Assembly (NCBI GenBank): GCA_023254245.1
Contig: JALQYE010000020.1
Location: 1-37,271 of the forward strand
DNA length: 37,271 bases
Source: Emticicia sp.
GTDB lineage: Bacteria; Bacteroidota; Bacteroidia; Cytophagales; Spirosomataceae
Direction: 5' to 3'
The notes beneath the pieces are model-generated. The model had not been told where the DNA came from. It searched no databases and saw nothing but the letters and a program-made list of their open reading frames with translations. Below are positions 16,827-24,566 of this stretch, piece by piece. A program made the translations under genes and the position numbers. Within the stretch, counting starts at the first letter, position 1. The number at the start of each line of letters is the position of its first letter.

Positions 16827-17849
16827 ATGCAAACTCAACCCTGGATTCGCTCAGCTAAATACGATTTGAGTTTTATTATTGCTCCCTCGTTTTTGGCGGT
16901 TTTATTACTCTTTTTCTTTCCCGAAAGCTGGCTTTGGTCAAACGAAATGCCTAATTGGGCGTGGTTTGCTATGGTGTTATTGATTGATGTTTCGCATGTG
17001 TATAGTAGCCTTTATCGAACTTATTTTGATAAAATTTCGCTACAAAAACATAAAAAACTACTATTTTTTACGCCAATTTGGGTGGTTTTAGTGGCTGGTG
17101 GAATTCATTATTTTTCGGAAGGATTCTTTTGGCGGTTGGCTGCTTATTTGGCGGTTTTTCATTTTATTCGCCAACAATATGGTTTTCTGAGACTTTATAC
17201 CCGTGCTGAAGGAATCAAGCAACTTGATGTTTGGATGATTTATAGCGTTACGGTGTTTCCGATGCTCTATTGGCATTTGTCGGAGCCTCGCAATTTCATG
17301 TGGTTTACGGCTAAAGATTTTTTGTTTTACACCAATCAGGATTTGGCCGATTTACTTAAATATGCTTTTTGGGTTTGGGTAGCAATCTATTATATTTTGG
17401 TTGTTAAAGAGTATCTCAAAACTCGAAAAATCAATTTACCAAAAACATTACTGATTTTATCTACGATGCTCACTTGGTATCTCGGCATTGTTTATTTCAA
17501 TGGAGATATGGCGTTTACGATGCTCAATGTCGTGGCACACGGCGTGCCGTACATGGCCTTAGTTTATGCTGCTGAACAAAAGAAATCCTATAAGAAAACG
17601 GGTTTTTGGAAATTGCTGTTTTCAAATTTCGGAGTCTTGATTTTTATCGGAATTCTATTCGCATTCGCCTACATCGAAGAAGGTTTTTGGAATGGACTCG
17701 TTTGGCACGAATACGATGAGTTTTTTGCACTTTTTCCAACAATTACCCTCACTGATAATCTTTGGCTTTCTATTGTAATCACCTTATTATCAATGCCTCA
17801 GCTTACGTATTATATTCTTGATGGCTATATTTGGAAACGAGATTTTTAG
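16827..17849 (+). CDS. Polytopic membrane protein with conserved-looking histidines
   Basis: A 340-residue protein with about eight to nine hydrophobic segments and no signal peptide. Several His/Tyr/Arg-containing motifs sit at membrane borders: DVSHVYSSLYRTYFD (about 55-69), AVFHFIRQQYGFLRLY (about 109-124), and VVAHGVPYMALVY near 240. The pattern suggests a membrane-embedded metal or heme enzyme, but I do not recognise a named family. It follows the SpeD-like and chimeric genes by 65 bases (holding a palindromic repeat), so it probably belongs to the same cluster. It converges with the kinase gene with only 8 bases between stops and no terminator visible. Confidence 0.75.
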   Translation: MQTQPWIRSAKYDLSFIIAPSFLAVLLLFFFPESWLWSNEMPNWAWFAMVLLIDVSHVYSSLYRTYFDKISLQKHKKLLFFTPIWVVLVAGGIHYFSEGFFWRLAAYLAVFHFIRQQYGFLRLYTRAEGIKQLDVWMIYSVTVFPMLYWHLSEPRNFMWFTAKDFLFYTNQDLADLLKYAFWVWVAIYYILVVKEYLKTRKINLPKTLLILSTMLTWYLGIVYFNGDMAFTMLNVVAHGVPYMALVYAAEQKKSYKKTGFWKLLFSNFGVLIFIGILFAFAYIEEGFWNGLVWHEYDEFFALFPTITLTDNLWLSIVITLLSMPQLTYYILDGYIWKRDF

Positions 17850-17857
17850 GTTGACAT

Positions 17858-19396
17858 TTATTGGGTAATTTCTTTTACTTTTTGTAACCATCCAGCATAC
17901 CCTGTTTTTACAGTTTGATTGGTTAAATTGGGCGAAATGCTGCTTATTTTCCTTGCATTTAGTTCGTTTAGATGCTCAATATCTCTGTAAACACCACTTT
18001 TTAAGCCAGACAGATATGCAGCTCCAAGTGCCGAAACGTCGGGGTTTTGTTGTTTTTTGAGCGGTACACCTAATAAATCGGCTAAGAAATGCAGCACAAA
18101 GCCATTGCGGGTAAGTCCACCATTCACCGAAATAGCTTTTAAATCAACGCCCATATCTTTGTTCATGGCCATGATTACATCTTTGATTTGATACGGAATA
18201 CTTTCGAGAGCGGCTCTTACAATATGATTTTTGCTGGTACCGAAAGTCATGCCTTCGATGGAAGCCCTACGATTCATTTGCCAATGTGGAGCCCCCAAAC
18301 CACTAAATGCTGGAATAAGATATACACCTGCGTTATCAGCAATTTTTAAGGCCATTTCTTCAGTTTCGGCTACATCTTTAAATAAATTTAGCTCATTTTT
18401 TATCCATTCTATGGTCGAACCACAGGCTACGATTGCTCCTTCGAGAGCAAAATCAATTCTATTTTCGGTACTCCAACAAATCGTAGAGAGCATGCCATGT
18501 TCTGAAATAATGGGCTTTGAACCCGTATTCATCATGATTGAGCTTCCAGTTCCGAGAGTTACTTTTGCTGTGCCTGTTTCAAAGCAACCTTCGCCAAAGG
18601 TGGCCGCATGAGAGTCGCCAATCATGGCAGTAATTGGCAATATACGATTTACGATTTGGGATTTACGATTTAGATTTATTATGTCCAATTCAAAATCGCC
18701 AAACTCCGAACTTGACGCATAAACTTCGGGTAAGTTCAATTTCTCTAAGCCCCAAAGTTTCAGAATATCTTTATCCCATTGGAGCGTATGAATATTGAAG
18801 AGTAATGTTCGATGGGCATTCGTATAGTCGGTTTTGAATGATTTTCCGTTGGTCATTTTGTATAACAACCAGCAATCAACCGTTCCGAAGTAAACTTCTC
18901 TGTTTTCAAGTTTTTGCTTTAAATTTGCATCATTTTCGAGTAACCAAAGCAATTTCGTAGCCGAAAAATAGGGGTCAATGATAAGCCCTGTTTTTTGACG
19001 AATTAAAGCCCCCCAGCCCCCAATGGGGGAGTTTTCATATTGGTCTGAAATGAGTTTTTGGCAGATTTCTATTGACCGCTTACATGCCCAAACTATTGCA
19101 GGAGCAAGCGTTTGTCCTGTACTATCCCAAAGTACAAACGTTTCACGTTGATTACTGATACCACAAGAGGCTATTTCGGAAGTATTAAAACCCTTGCTTT
19201 GAAAATCTTGTAAGCAAAACGAAACAGAATCTAAAACATTTTGATAAATTCCTTCGGGGTCTTGCTCAACAAAGCCATTATCAAAATAATTAGTATGTAA
19301 ATCGGCGTGACCTTTGGCAACGGCATTTCCTTCTTCATCAAAAATGATACTTTTGGTACCTGATGTGCCTTGGTCTATTGAGAGGATATATTTCAT
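17858..19396 (-). CDS. FGGY-family carbohydrate kinase (glycerol kinase-like) with two repeat insertions
   Basis: FGGY kinase of 512 residues. The N-terminal phosphate loop (SIDQGTSGTKSIIFD), GISNQRETFVLWD, the first FGGY signature region (DPYFSATKLLWLLEN), GDSHAATFGEG with the catalytic Asp261, and SVNGGLTRNGFVLHFLADLLG with ALGAAYLSGL are all visible. It is nearest the GlpK branch by eye, but the operon (ABC sugar importer, sugar isomerase, split transketolase) argues for a ketose substrate. Last gene of the leftward operon, 50 bases after the permease. Residues 121-131 and 240-252 are encoded by dispersed repeat sequences and look like surface-loop insertions absent from relatives; the frame stays open, so the enzyme may still work. 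Confidence 0.88.
   Translation of the reverse strand: MKYILSIDQGTSGTKSIIFDEEGNAVAKGHADLHTNYFDNGFVEQDPEGIYQNVLDSVSFCLQDFQSKGFNTSEIASCGISNQRETFVLWDSTGQTLAPAIVWACKRSIEICQKLISDQYENSPIGGWGALIRQKTGLIIDPYFSATKLLWLLENDANLKQKLENREVYFGTVDCWLLYKMTNGKSFKTDYTNAHRTLLFNIHTLQWDKDILKLWGLEKLNLPEVYASSSEFGDFELDIINLNRKSQIVNRILPITAMIGDSHAATFGEGCFETGTAKVTLGTGSSIMMNTGSKPIISEHGMLSTICWSTENRIDFALEGAIVACGSTIEWIKNELNLFKDVAETEEMALKIADNAGVYLIPAFSGLGAPHWQMNRRASIEGMTFGTSKNHIVRAALESIPYQIKDVIMAMNKDMGVDLKAISVNGGLTRNGFVLHFLADLLGVPLKKQQNPDVSALGAAYLSGLKSGVYRDIEHLNELNARKISSISPNLTNQTVKTGYAGWLQKVKEITQ
18642..18678 (-). repeat. Heptameric ATTTACG repeat inside the kinase CDS
   Basis: Successive units of ATTTACG with one ATTTGGG variant. 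It encodes INLNRKSQIVNRI (residues 240-252), between SSSEFGDF and PITAMIGDSHAA, where kinases normally have only a short loop. Related ATTTACG runs occur at 24488-24505 and 28425-28452. Confidence 0.75.
19005..19035 (-). repeat. C/G-rich palindromic repeat inside the kinase CDS
   Basis: On + it reads AAAGCCCCCCAGCCCCC then AATGGGGGAGTTTT, an imperfect palindrome of a kind common between genes in Bacteroidota. It encodes residues 121-131 (ENSPIGGWGAL) just before the RQKTGLIIDPYF block. Base composition is strongly unlike the surrounding AT-rich gene. Confidence 0.75.
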
Positions 19397-19406
19397 TTTT
19401 TACTTT

Positions 19407-19446
19407 AATTCTCCTTTAAGGGTTAGGGCGACCGTCGCTACGGGTC
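19407..19446. repeat. Repeat-like sequence in the kinase-permease gap
   Basis: TTCTCCTTTAAGGGTTAGGG followed by GACCGTCGCTACGGGTC, an imperfect palindrome. It fills most of the only sizeable gap (50 bases) between the transporter genes and kinase. Membership of a dispersed family is suspected only. Confidence 0.4.
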
Positions 19447-20403
19447 TTACTTTTTACTTTTTTTATCAATAATTACGGCCAGTAAAATGACTAAACCTTT
19501 CACCACTTGCTGCCAAAATGGCGAAACATTGAGTAGTACCAAACCGTTGTTAAGGACTCCAATAATAACCGCCCCAATGACTGTACCCGTGACTGTTCCT
19601 ACTCCGCCCGAAAGTGAAGTTCCGCCAATTACAACGGCAGCAATCGAATCTAACTCATAGCTCGTGCCAGCGTTTGGTTGGGCAGAATTAAGGCGTGAAG
19701 TTACCAAAACTCCACCAATGGCTGCCATCATACCAGCAATTCCATAAACGGCCAGTTTGATGTTATTGATATTAATTCCTGATAAAAACGCCGCTTTTTC
19801 GTTGCCACCGATGGCATATATGTAGCGTCCGAAGGCAGTTTTCTTAGTAATAAAAACTACTATCAAAACCATAATGGTAGAAATCCAAACGGGAACAGGG
19901 ATACCCAGTAACCAACCCGAACCGATAAATTCAAAACTTGAACCGAGGTTTGAAATCGGAATACCTTGTGTATAGAGCATGGTTGCTCCACGGGCAATTG
20001 TCAGCATGGCAAGCGTGGCTACGAATGGCGGTAATGAAAACTTTGTAATAACCCATCCATTAAAAATCCCCATCATTAGCCCGATAATTAAGGCCGATAA
20101 AACGCTACCTAAAACCGTAAAGCCAATGAATAAATCAAGTGATTGGATAGCAATGCCATTTTTGAGTAAACCAGCACATACGGCTGATGTAAACGCCAAA
20201 ACCGAACCCACCGAAAGGTCGATTCCTGCCATCAGAACAATCAAAGTCATGCCCACCGAAATACAAATATTGACTGAAATTTGTCGGAGAACATTCCACA
20301 AGTTATTGGTTGTTAGAAACTTATCTGATAAAACACTAATGACCAAACAAAGCAAGAAAAGAGCAATGAGTGATTGTGATTTTTTGAGTAATTCTTTGTT
20401 CAT
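19447..20403 (-). CDS. RbsC-like sugar ABC transporter permease
   Basis: Inner-membrane permease of the ribose/xylose/galactoside (CUT2, BPD_transp_2) class, 318 residues with eight to ten hydrophobic segments. Recognisable blocks include GMTLIVLMAGIDLSVGS, the GLMMGIFNGWVITKF loop, FVATLAMLTIARG and the C-terminal AAVVIGGTSLSGGVGTVTGT. It follows the ATPase gene by 9 bases. CUT2 importers use one homodimeric permease with a double ATPase, which is what the operon supplies. Substrate is probably a monosaccharide, most likely a pentose or related sugar. Confidence 0.95.
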   Translation of the reverse strand: MNKELLKKSQSLIALFLLCLVISVLSDKFLTTNNLWNVLRQISVNICISVGMTLIVLMAGIDLSVGSVLAFTSAVCAGLLKNGIAIQSLDLFIGFTVLGSVLSALIIGLMMGIFNGWVITKFSLPPFVATLAMLTIARGATMLYTQGIPISNLGSSFEFIGSGWLLGIPVPVWISTIMVLIVVFITKKTAFGRYIYAIGGNEKAAFLSGININNIKLAVYGIAGMMAAIGGVLVTSRLNSAQPNAGTSYELDSIAAVVIGGTSLSGGVGTVTGTVIGAVIIGVLNNGLVLLNVSPFWQQVVKGLVILLAVIIDKKSKK

Positions 20404-20412
20404 CTCTTTATT

Positions 20413-21897
20413 TTAGATTGCGTATTTCAATAGTATGTCCTCGTTGGCTTCAGAGGTAAGTAATGTCGCTTTCATTTGTCCTTCCGACATTACCAAGATT
20501 CTATCAGAAAGGGCCAGTATTTCGGGAATTTCCGACGAAACCACTACGATACTTTTACCTTCATGAGTTAGTTTTTTTATAAGCTCATAGATTTCGTTTT
20601 TGGCATTGATATCTATACCACGAGTGGGTTCATCGAGTAGCAAAACTTTTGGGTTGGTTGACAGCCATTTGGCTAATACCACTTTTTGTTGATTTCCACC
20701 GCTCAAATTCACGCAAAGTTGGCTTTCAGATGGCGTTTTAATACCCAATTGTTTAATGTAATCATGAGCAACTGATTTTTCTTGGCTCTCGTTGAGTAAT
20801 TGGGTTGTTTGGAGGGTTGTTAGGCTAATATTAGAGCTAATACTCATTCCCAAAATAAGGCCTTCAGTTTTGCGGTCTTCGGTAGCAAAGGCAATCCCGT
20901 ACTGAATAGCATCTTTTGGAGATTTTAAGCTAACTGTTTGATTATCAATAGTAATCTCTCCCGTCATGCTGGCAGGATTCATACCGAAGATAGTTTCTAA
21001 AAGTTCGGTTCGTCCTGCACCCATAAGCCCAAATATGCCGAGTATTTCGCCTTTTTTTACATTAAATGAAATATCCTTGAGTTGGTCTTTGTTGGTAATA
21101 TGTGGGTGTTTGAGGTTGAGATTTTTAACTTCCAATATATTTTCATTCGAAAAATTAGTGGCAGTTTTCTTTTCAATCTTCACTTCTCTGCCAACCATTT
21201 TACGGATTAAATCCTGCTCAGAAGCTTGTGCCATTTCACCTGCATCAATGCTATTGCCATCTCGCATCACGTTGTAGGTATCAGCAATTTGAAAGAGTTC
21301 GTCCATTTTGTGCGAAATGTACACAATGGTTTTGTCTTCGTTTTTTAGCTCATGAATAATTCGATGCAGGTTATCAATTTCTTTATCGCTGAGTGCCGAT
21401 GTGGGCTCATCCATTAAAATGATTTGAGCATCAGTCAATAAGGCTTTAGCAATTTCAATGAGTTGTTGTTCGCCAACTTTTAGGTTTTGTATCAGCGTCG
21501 TTGGCGAGCTATTGAGTTGTAGTTTCTTTAGTAATTCTTCGGCTTTTTGATTCATTTTTTTTGAATCGAGCAAGCCCCATTTGGTATAGATTTCTTGTCC
21601 GAGAAAAAGATTTTCGGTGATGCTTAACGTGGGAATCAAGTTTAATTCTTGATGAATAATGGCGATTCCTGCTTTTTGTGCATCTTTAATAGTTTTAAAT
21701 TTTACTGTACTCTCATTCAATCGGATTTCTCCTTCATACTCCGTATAAACACCCGTGAGAATCTTCAGTAGCGTAGATTTTCCAGCACCATTTTCGCCCA
21801 AAATTGCATTTACTTTCGATGGGTAAAAGCTTAGATTTACCGCATTGAGAGCCTTTACGCCTGGAAATGACTTCGATATATTGATTGCTTGTAGCAT
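20413..21897 (-). CDS. RbsA-like double ATPase of a CUT2 sugar importer
   Basis: A 494-residue sugar ABC transporter ATPase with two fused nucleotide-binding domains. N-terminal domain: Walker A GENGAGKST (about 35-43) and Walker B ILMDEPTSAL. C-terminal domain: degenerate Walker A GLMGAGRTE, intact signature LSGGNQQKVVLAKWL and Walker B LLLDEPTRGID. The degenerate second site is normal for RbsA/MglA proteins. It is 13 bases after the DUF2291 gene and directly before the permease, completing an importer with the binding lipoprotein. Confidence 0.96.
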   Translation of the reverse strand: MLQAINISKSFPGVKALNAVNLSFYPSKVNAILGENGAGKSTLLKILTGVYTEYEGEIRLNESTVKFKTIKDAQKAGIAIIHQELNLIPTLSITENLFLGQEIYTKWGLLDSKKMNQKAEELLKKLQLNSSPTTLIQNLKVGEQQLIEIAKALLTDAQIILMDEPTSALSDKEIDNLHRIIHELKNEDKTIVYISHKMDELFQIADTYNVMRDGNSIDAGEMAQASEQDLIRKMVGREVKIEKKTATNFSNENILEVKNLNLKHPHITNKDQLKDISFNVKKGEILGIFGLMGAGRTELLETIFGMNPASMTGEITIDNQTVSLKSPKDAIQYGIAFATEDRKTEGLILGMSISSNISLTTLQTTQLLNESQEKSVAHDYIKQLGIKTPSESQLCVNLSGGNQQKVVLAKWLSTNPKVLLLDEPTRGIDINAKNEIYELIKKLTHEGKSIVVVSSEIPEILALSDRILVMSEGQMKATLLTSEANEDILLKYAI

Positions 21898-21910
21898 CTT
21901 TTTAGAAAAG

Positions 21911-22531
21911 CTATTGTTCGCTTTTTGAGATTTTAATAGGTAAAATATTGAGTATTTGATTTTTAGTTTTACCTTTTTTGAGTTTGATAGCTCCAGTTAC
22001 ACTAATAATATTTCCGTTGATGATATTATTTAGATTTTTAGGAATGGCTTTTTCTCGAATAACTGTATTTAATGCCTCAGAAACTTTATTAAAATCAGCG
22101 TTGGTTTTGAAGTCAGTTAATTTTACTAATCCCGAAGCATCTCTGATGGCATTACCGAAAATATATTTTGTGTCGATGATTAGGGTTGTACCGTTTTGGG
22201 TAATGACTTTTAATTCACCTTCGTTTTTCTCAATTATTTTACCAGTGGCATTTACCATAAAGTAGGCCGATTCGCCAATTCCTAAGCGATTACCGTAGGT
22301 TTTGAATGCTGAGTCGGCATTTACTTTAGTAAGTGCAAGTAACTGATTGATTTCTATTGCTTGAGTGCTTTTCAGAATACCGTTGTAATAAAGCGAGTCG
22401 GCAAAGGTATTGAAATCGAATTTGGCATTTTTTTGAGAGTTTCTTTTGCTCAATTTTTCAAAATAAACCGAATTATAGAGCAACACGCCCAACAAAATGG
22501 CCAGAATTGTATATAAATAGCTTTTCTTCAT
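21911..22531 (-). CDS. DUF2291 family protein, sugar importer accessory
   Basis: A 206-residue protein with a single N-terminal membrane anchor (about residues 7-23, YTILAILLGVLLYNSVYF) and an extracytoplasmic domain. It matches DUF2291 in features: FNTFADSLYYNGIL start, a GNRLGIGESAYFMVNATG core and an OB-like strand set ending VTGAIKLKKGKT. DUF2291 genes are known to lie inside ribose-type ABC operons, here exactly between the binding protein and the ATPase with 1- and 13-base gaps. A role in assembling or gating the importer is plausible; none is established. Confidence 0.8.
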   Translation of the reverse strand: MKKSYLYTILAILLGVLLYNSVYFEKLSKRNSQKNAKFDFNTFADSLYYNGILKSTQAIEINQLLALTKVNADSAFKTYGNRLGIGESAYFMVNATGKIIEKNEGELKVITQNGTTLIIDTKYIFGNAIRDASGLVKLTDFKTNADFNKVSEALNTVIREKAIPKNLNNIINGNIISVTGAIKLKKGKTKNQILNILPIKISKSEQ

Positions 22532-22532
22532 T

Positions 22533-23438
22533 TTAATATTCGTTAGCGTTTGTAGCAGTTACTAATTCGACTTCAACGGGTACTCTTTGTGGGAATGTTT
22601 TTCGACCTTTAAAGTATTCATCGGCATATTGAGCGGCAGTTTTGGCCATTATTTTTGGGTATTGCATTCCTGTGGCAATGATTTTCTTCTCCTTTATTTT
22701 CTCAACAACTTCCGACGCTCCATCAAATCCAAACACTTTCACCTTATCGGCTTTTCCTGCTGATTGAAGAGCCTGATAAGCTCCCATTGCCATGGCGTCG
22801 TTTCCACAAAATACCGCATCAATGTCGGGGTTAGCTTGCATAATAGTTTCTAAAACTTCCATGGCTTTGTTGCGGTCGAAATCGCCACTTTGTTGAGCCA
22901 ACATTTTTAAATCAGGAAATTTATCAACCACCGAATGAAACCCACCTGACCTCGCCCAAGTATTATTATCACCAACTAAACCGATAATTTCAACATATTT
23001 CCCTTTACCGTTGAGAGCTTTTACAAATTCAATTCCGATTTCTACACACCCCGAATAATTATCCGAAAGAATCTGACTCGTAGCGGCATCGTCGACATTT
23101 ACTTCTCGGTCCATGCAAAAAACTGGGATTCCTGCTGTTTTGGCCTTCAAGATATTAGCGATTGAGCCATCGGCATCAGTAGGATTGAAGAGAATAGCAT
23201 CAAACCCCGAAGAAATAAGGTTCTCAAAATTATCAGCTTCGGTAGCTGGATTATTTTGAGAATCAAAGATTTTTGCATCATATCCCAATTTTCGAGCATT
23301 TTCGGCGGCTGATTCTGCCAAAACTACAAACCACGGATTATTGAGCGTAGAGATTACAACCGCTACTTTGGGTTTCTCTTGGTCTTTTTTGGGCGAACAA
23401 GAAAGAAACAAAATGAAAATGATGGATATATATTTCAT
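22533..23438 (-). CDS. Sugar-binding lipoprotein (ribose-type, Peripla_BP_4)
   Basis: A 301-residue periplasmic-binding protein. The N-terminus has a lipoprotein signal with lipobox LFLSC (Cys at about residue 14), so it is tethered to a membrane. The mature part follows the RbsB pattern: VVISTLNNPWFVVLAESAAENARKLGY, FNPTDADGSIANILKAKTAGIPVFCMDREV and DAVFCGNDAMAMGAYQAL. The ATG shares a base with the transketolase stop (TAATG), so translation is coupled. Ligand is likely the sugar processed by the downstream isomerase, kinase and transketolase. Confidence 0.94.
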   Translation of the reverse strand: MKYISIIFILFLSCSPKKDQEKPKVAVVISTLNNPWFVVLAESAAENARKLGYDAKIFDSQNNPATEADNFENLISSGFDAILFNPTDADGSIANILKAKTAGIPVFCMDREVNVDDAATSQILSDNYSGCVEIGIEFVKALNGKGKYVEIIGLVGDNNTWARSGGFHSVVDKFPDLKMLAQQSGDFDRNKAMEVLETIMQANPDIDAVFCGNDAMAMGAYQALQSAGKADKVKVFGFDGASEVVEKIKEKKIIATGMQYPKIMAKTAAQYADEYFKGRKTFPQRVPVEVELVTATNANEY

Positions 23439-24484
23439 TAATCAAATATTTGATATGGTGCCGATGGAGATGTTAGAGACAAGGCATGCCTTGTCTCTAC
23501 TGTATCAATAATTTTTAATGCCATTTCGGTTAAACCCGATTTTGAAATGCCATAATGCTCGAAAATCTCATTTTGTGAACCCGAAACGGTATGGTCGTCG
23601 GGTAGGCCGACTATTTTGAATTTGTTTCGGAAACCATTTTGCATTAAAAATGAAGCAATGGCTTCTCCTAAGCCTCCGTAAACTGAATGTTCTTCAACAG
23701 TAATAATAGGTTTGCCATTTTCGGCCAAATTTCCAAGTAGCCCAATATCCAAAGGTTTGATGGTGTGCATACTAACGACCGTTGCTTCAATACCATTCTC
23801 TTTTGAAAGTTTCTCTGCAGCTTCAAAAGCAGGTAGAACACCCTCGCCAGTAGCGATGAATGTCAAATCTGAACCGTCTCTTATGATTCTTCCTTTTCCA
23901 AATTGAAAAGAATTAAATGCAGATTTTTTTAGCCCGTTTGAATCAGCGTTGCTTGCATCAGCGTTATCTGCGTGCAATCTTGAAGGCATAGATTTTTTTC
24001 CAAATCTAATGTAGATTGGTTCATTAAATGAAGTGGCAGCTTGAATAGCCTGTTCTGTTTCGTAATTGTCAGCAGGAGCTACGATAGTAATATTATTGAT
24101 GGCTCTCAAAACCGCAAAATCGTGTAAACTATGATGGGTAGAACCCAACGCACCATAGCTCACGCCGGCTGAAATACCAATGAGTTTTACGGGATTATCA
24201 GAATAACAGACATCATTTTTGATTTGCTCCAATGAGCGAGCCGTCAGAAAACAAGCTGGCGAAACAGCAAACGTTTTTTTCTCCATGCTTGCCAACCCTG
24301 CTGCCACACCTACTAAGTTTTGTTCGGCAATACCTACCTCGACGATTTGTTCAGGGAAACGCTGCCCAAAAGGTACGAGTTTTCCCGAACCTCTTGAGTC
24401 AGAAGTAACAACGTATAAGTTTTTGTCTGTTTCTGCTAAATTTTGCAGGGTTTCAGAGAATACTTCTAAATTTGGTTTACTCAT
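23438..24484 (-). CDS. Transketolase C-terminal subunit with repeat-encoded insertions
   Basis: The pyrimidine-binding and C-terminal domains of a split transketolase, 348 residues. Key blocks: EVGIAEQNLVGVAAGLA with the catalytic Glu that activates thiamine diphosphate, SYGALGSTHHSLHD, and the C-terminal fold FIATGEGVLPAFEAAEKL and TVEEHSVYGGLGEAIA. Its partner is the N-terminal subunit just upstream, gap 82 bases. Two parts are repeat-derived: residues 169-182 (from ATCAGCGTT-type repeats) in an inter-domain linker, and residues 329-337 (from a perfect 26-base palindrome) near the C-terminus. Both keep the frame open. Dedicated split transketolases with a kinase and isomerase are known from apulose 4-phosphate metabolism. 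Confidence 0.92.
   Translation of the reverse strand: MSKPNLEVFSETLQNLAETDKNLYVVTSDSRGSGKLVPFGQRFPEQIVEVGIAEQNLVGVAAGLASMEKKTFAVSPACFLTARSLEQIKNDVCYSDNPVKLIGISAGVSYGALGSTHHSLHDFAVLRAINNITIVAPADNYETEQAIQAATSFNEPIYIRFGKKSMPSRLHADNADASNADSNGLKKSAFNSFQFGKGRIIRDGSDLTFIATGEGVLPAFEAAEKLSKENGIEATVVSMHTIKPLDIGLLGNLAENGKPIITVEEHSVYGGLGEAIASFLMQNGFRNKFKIVGLPDDHTVSGSQNEIFEHYGISKSGLTEMALKIIDTVETRHALSLTSPSAPYQIFD
23474..23499 (-). repeat. Perfect 26-base palindrome inside the transketolase CDS
   Basis: Half site TAGAGACAAGGCA with its exact complement. It encodes VETRHALSL (residues 329-337), 11 residues before the stop. The sequence resembles mobile palindromes with GTAGAGAC ends that occur in many copies in some genomes; copy number here is unknown. 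Confidence 0.8.
23941..23979 (-). repeat. ATCAGCGTT/ATCTGCGT repeat inside the transketolase CDS
   Basis: On +, ATCAGCGTT occurs twice (23942-23950, 23957-23965), followed by ATCTGCGTGCAATC. It encodes Ala/Asp/Asn-rich linker text (HADNADASNADS). I recall this kind of repeat as intergenic in other genomes; here it is coding. Confidence 0.65.
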
Positions 24485-24487
24485 TAA

Positions 24488-24505
24488 ATTTACGATTTAC
24501 GATTT
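24488..24505. repeat. ATTTACG heptamer run between transketolase genes
   Basis: ATTTACGATTTACGATTT, directly upstream of the C-subunit start codon (4 bases away). Same unit as inside the kinase gene and before the isomerase gene. Confidence 0.7.
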
Positions 24506-24566
24506 AAAAATGACGATTCTTCGCAATCTTTTGACAAGATACGAGTCTAAAATTGCCTTTTTTCAA

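Noticed and set aside
17858-19396. Calling the kinase glpK outright
   Set aside because: Closest motifs are GlpK-like, but no glpF or glpD is nearby and the operon handles an imported sugar with isomerase and transketolase.
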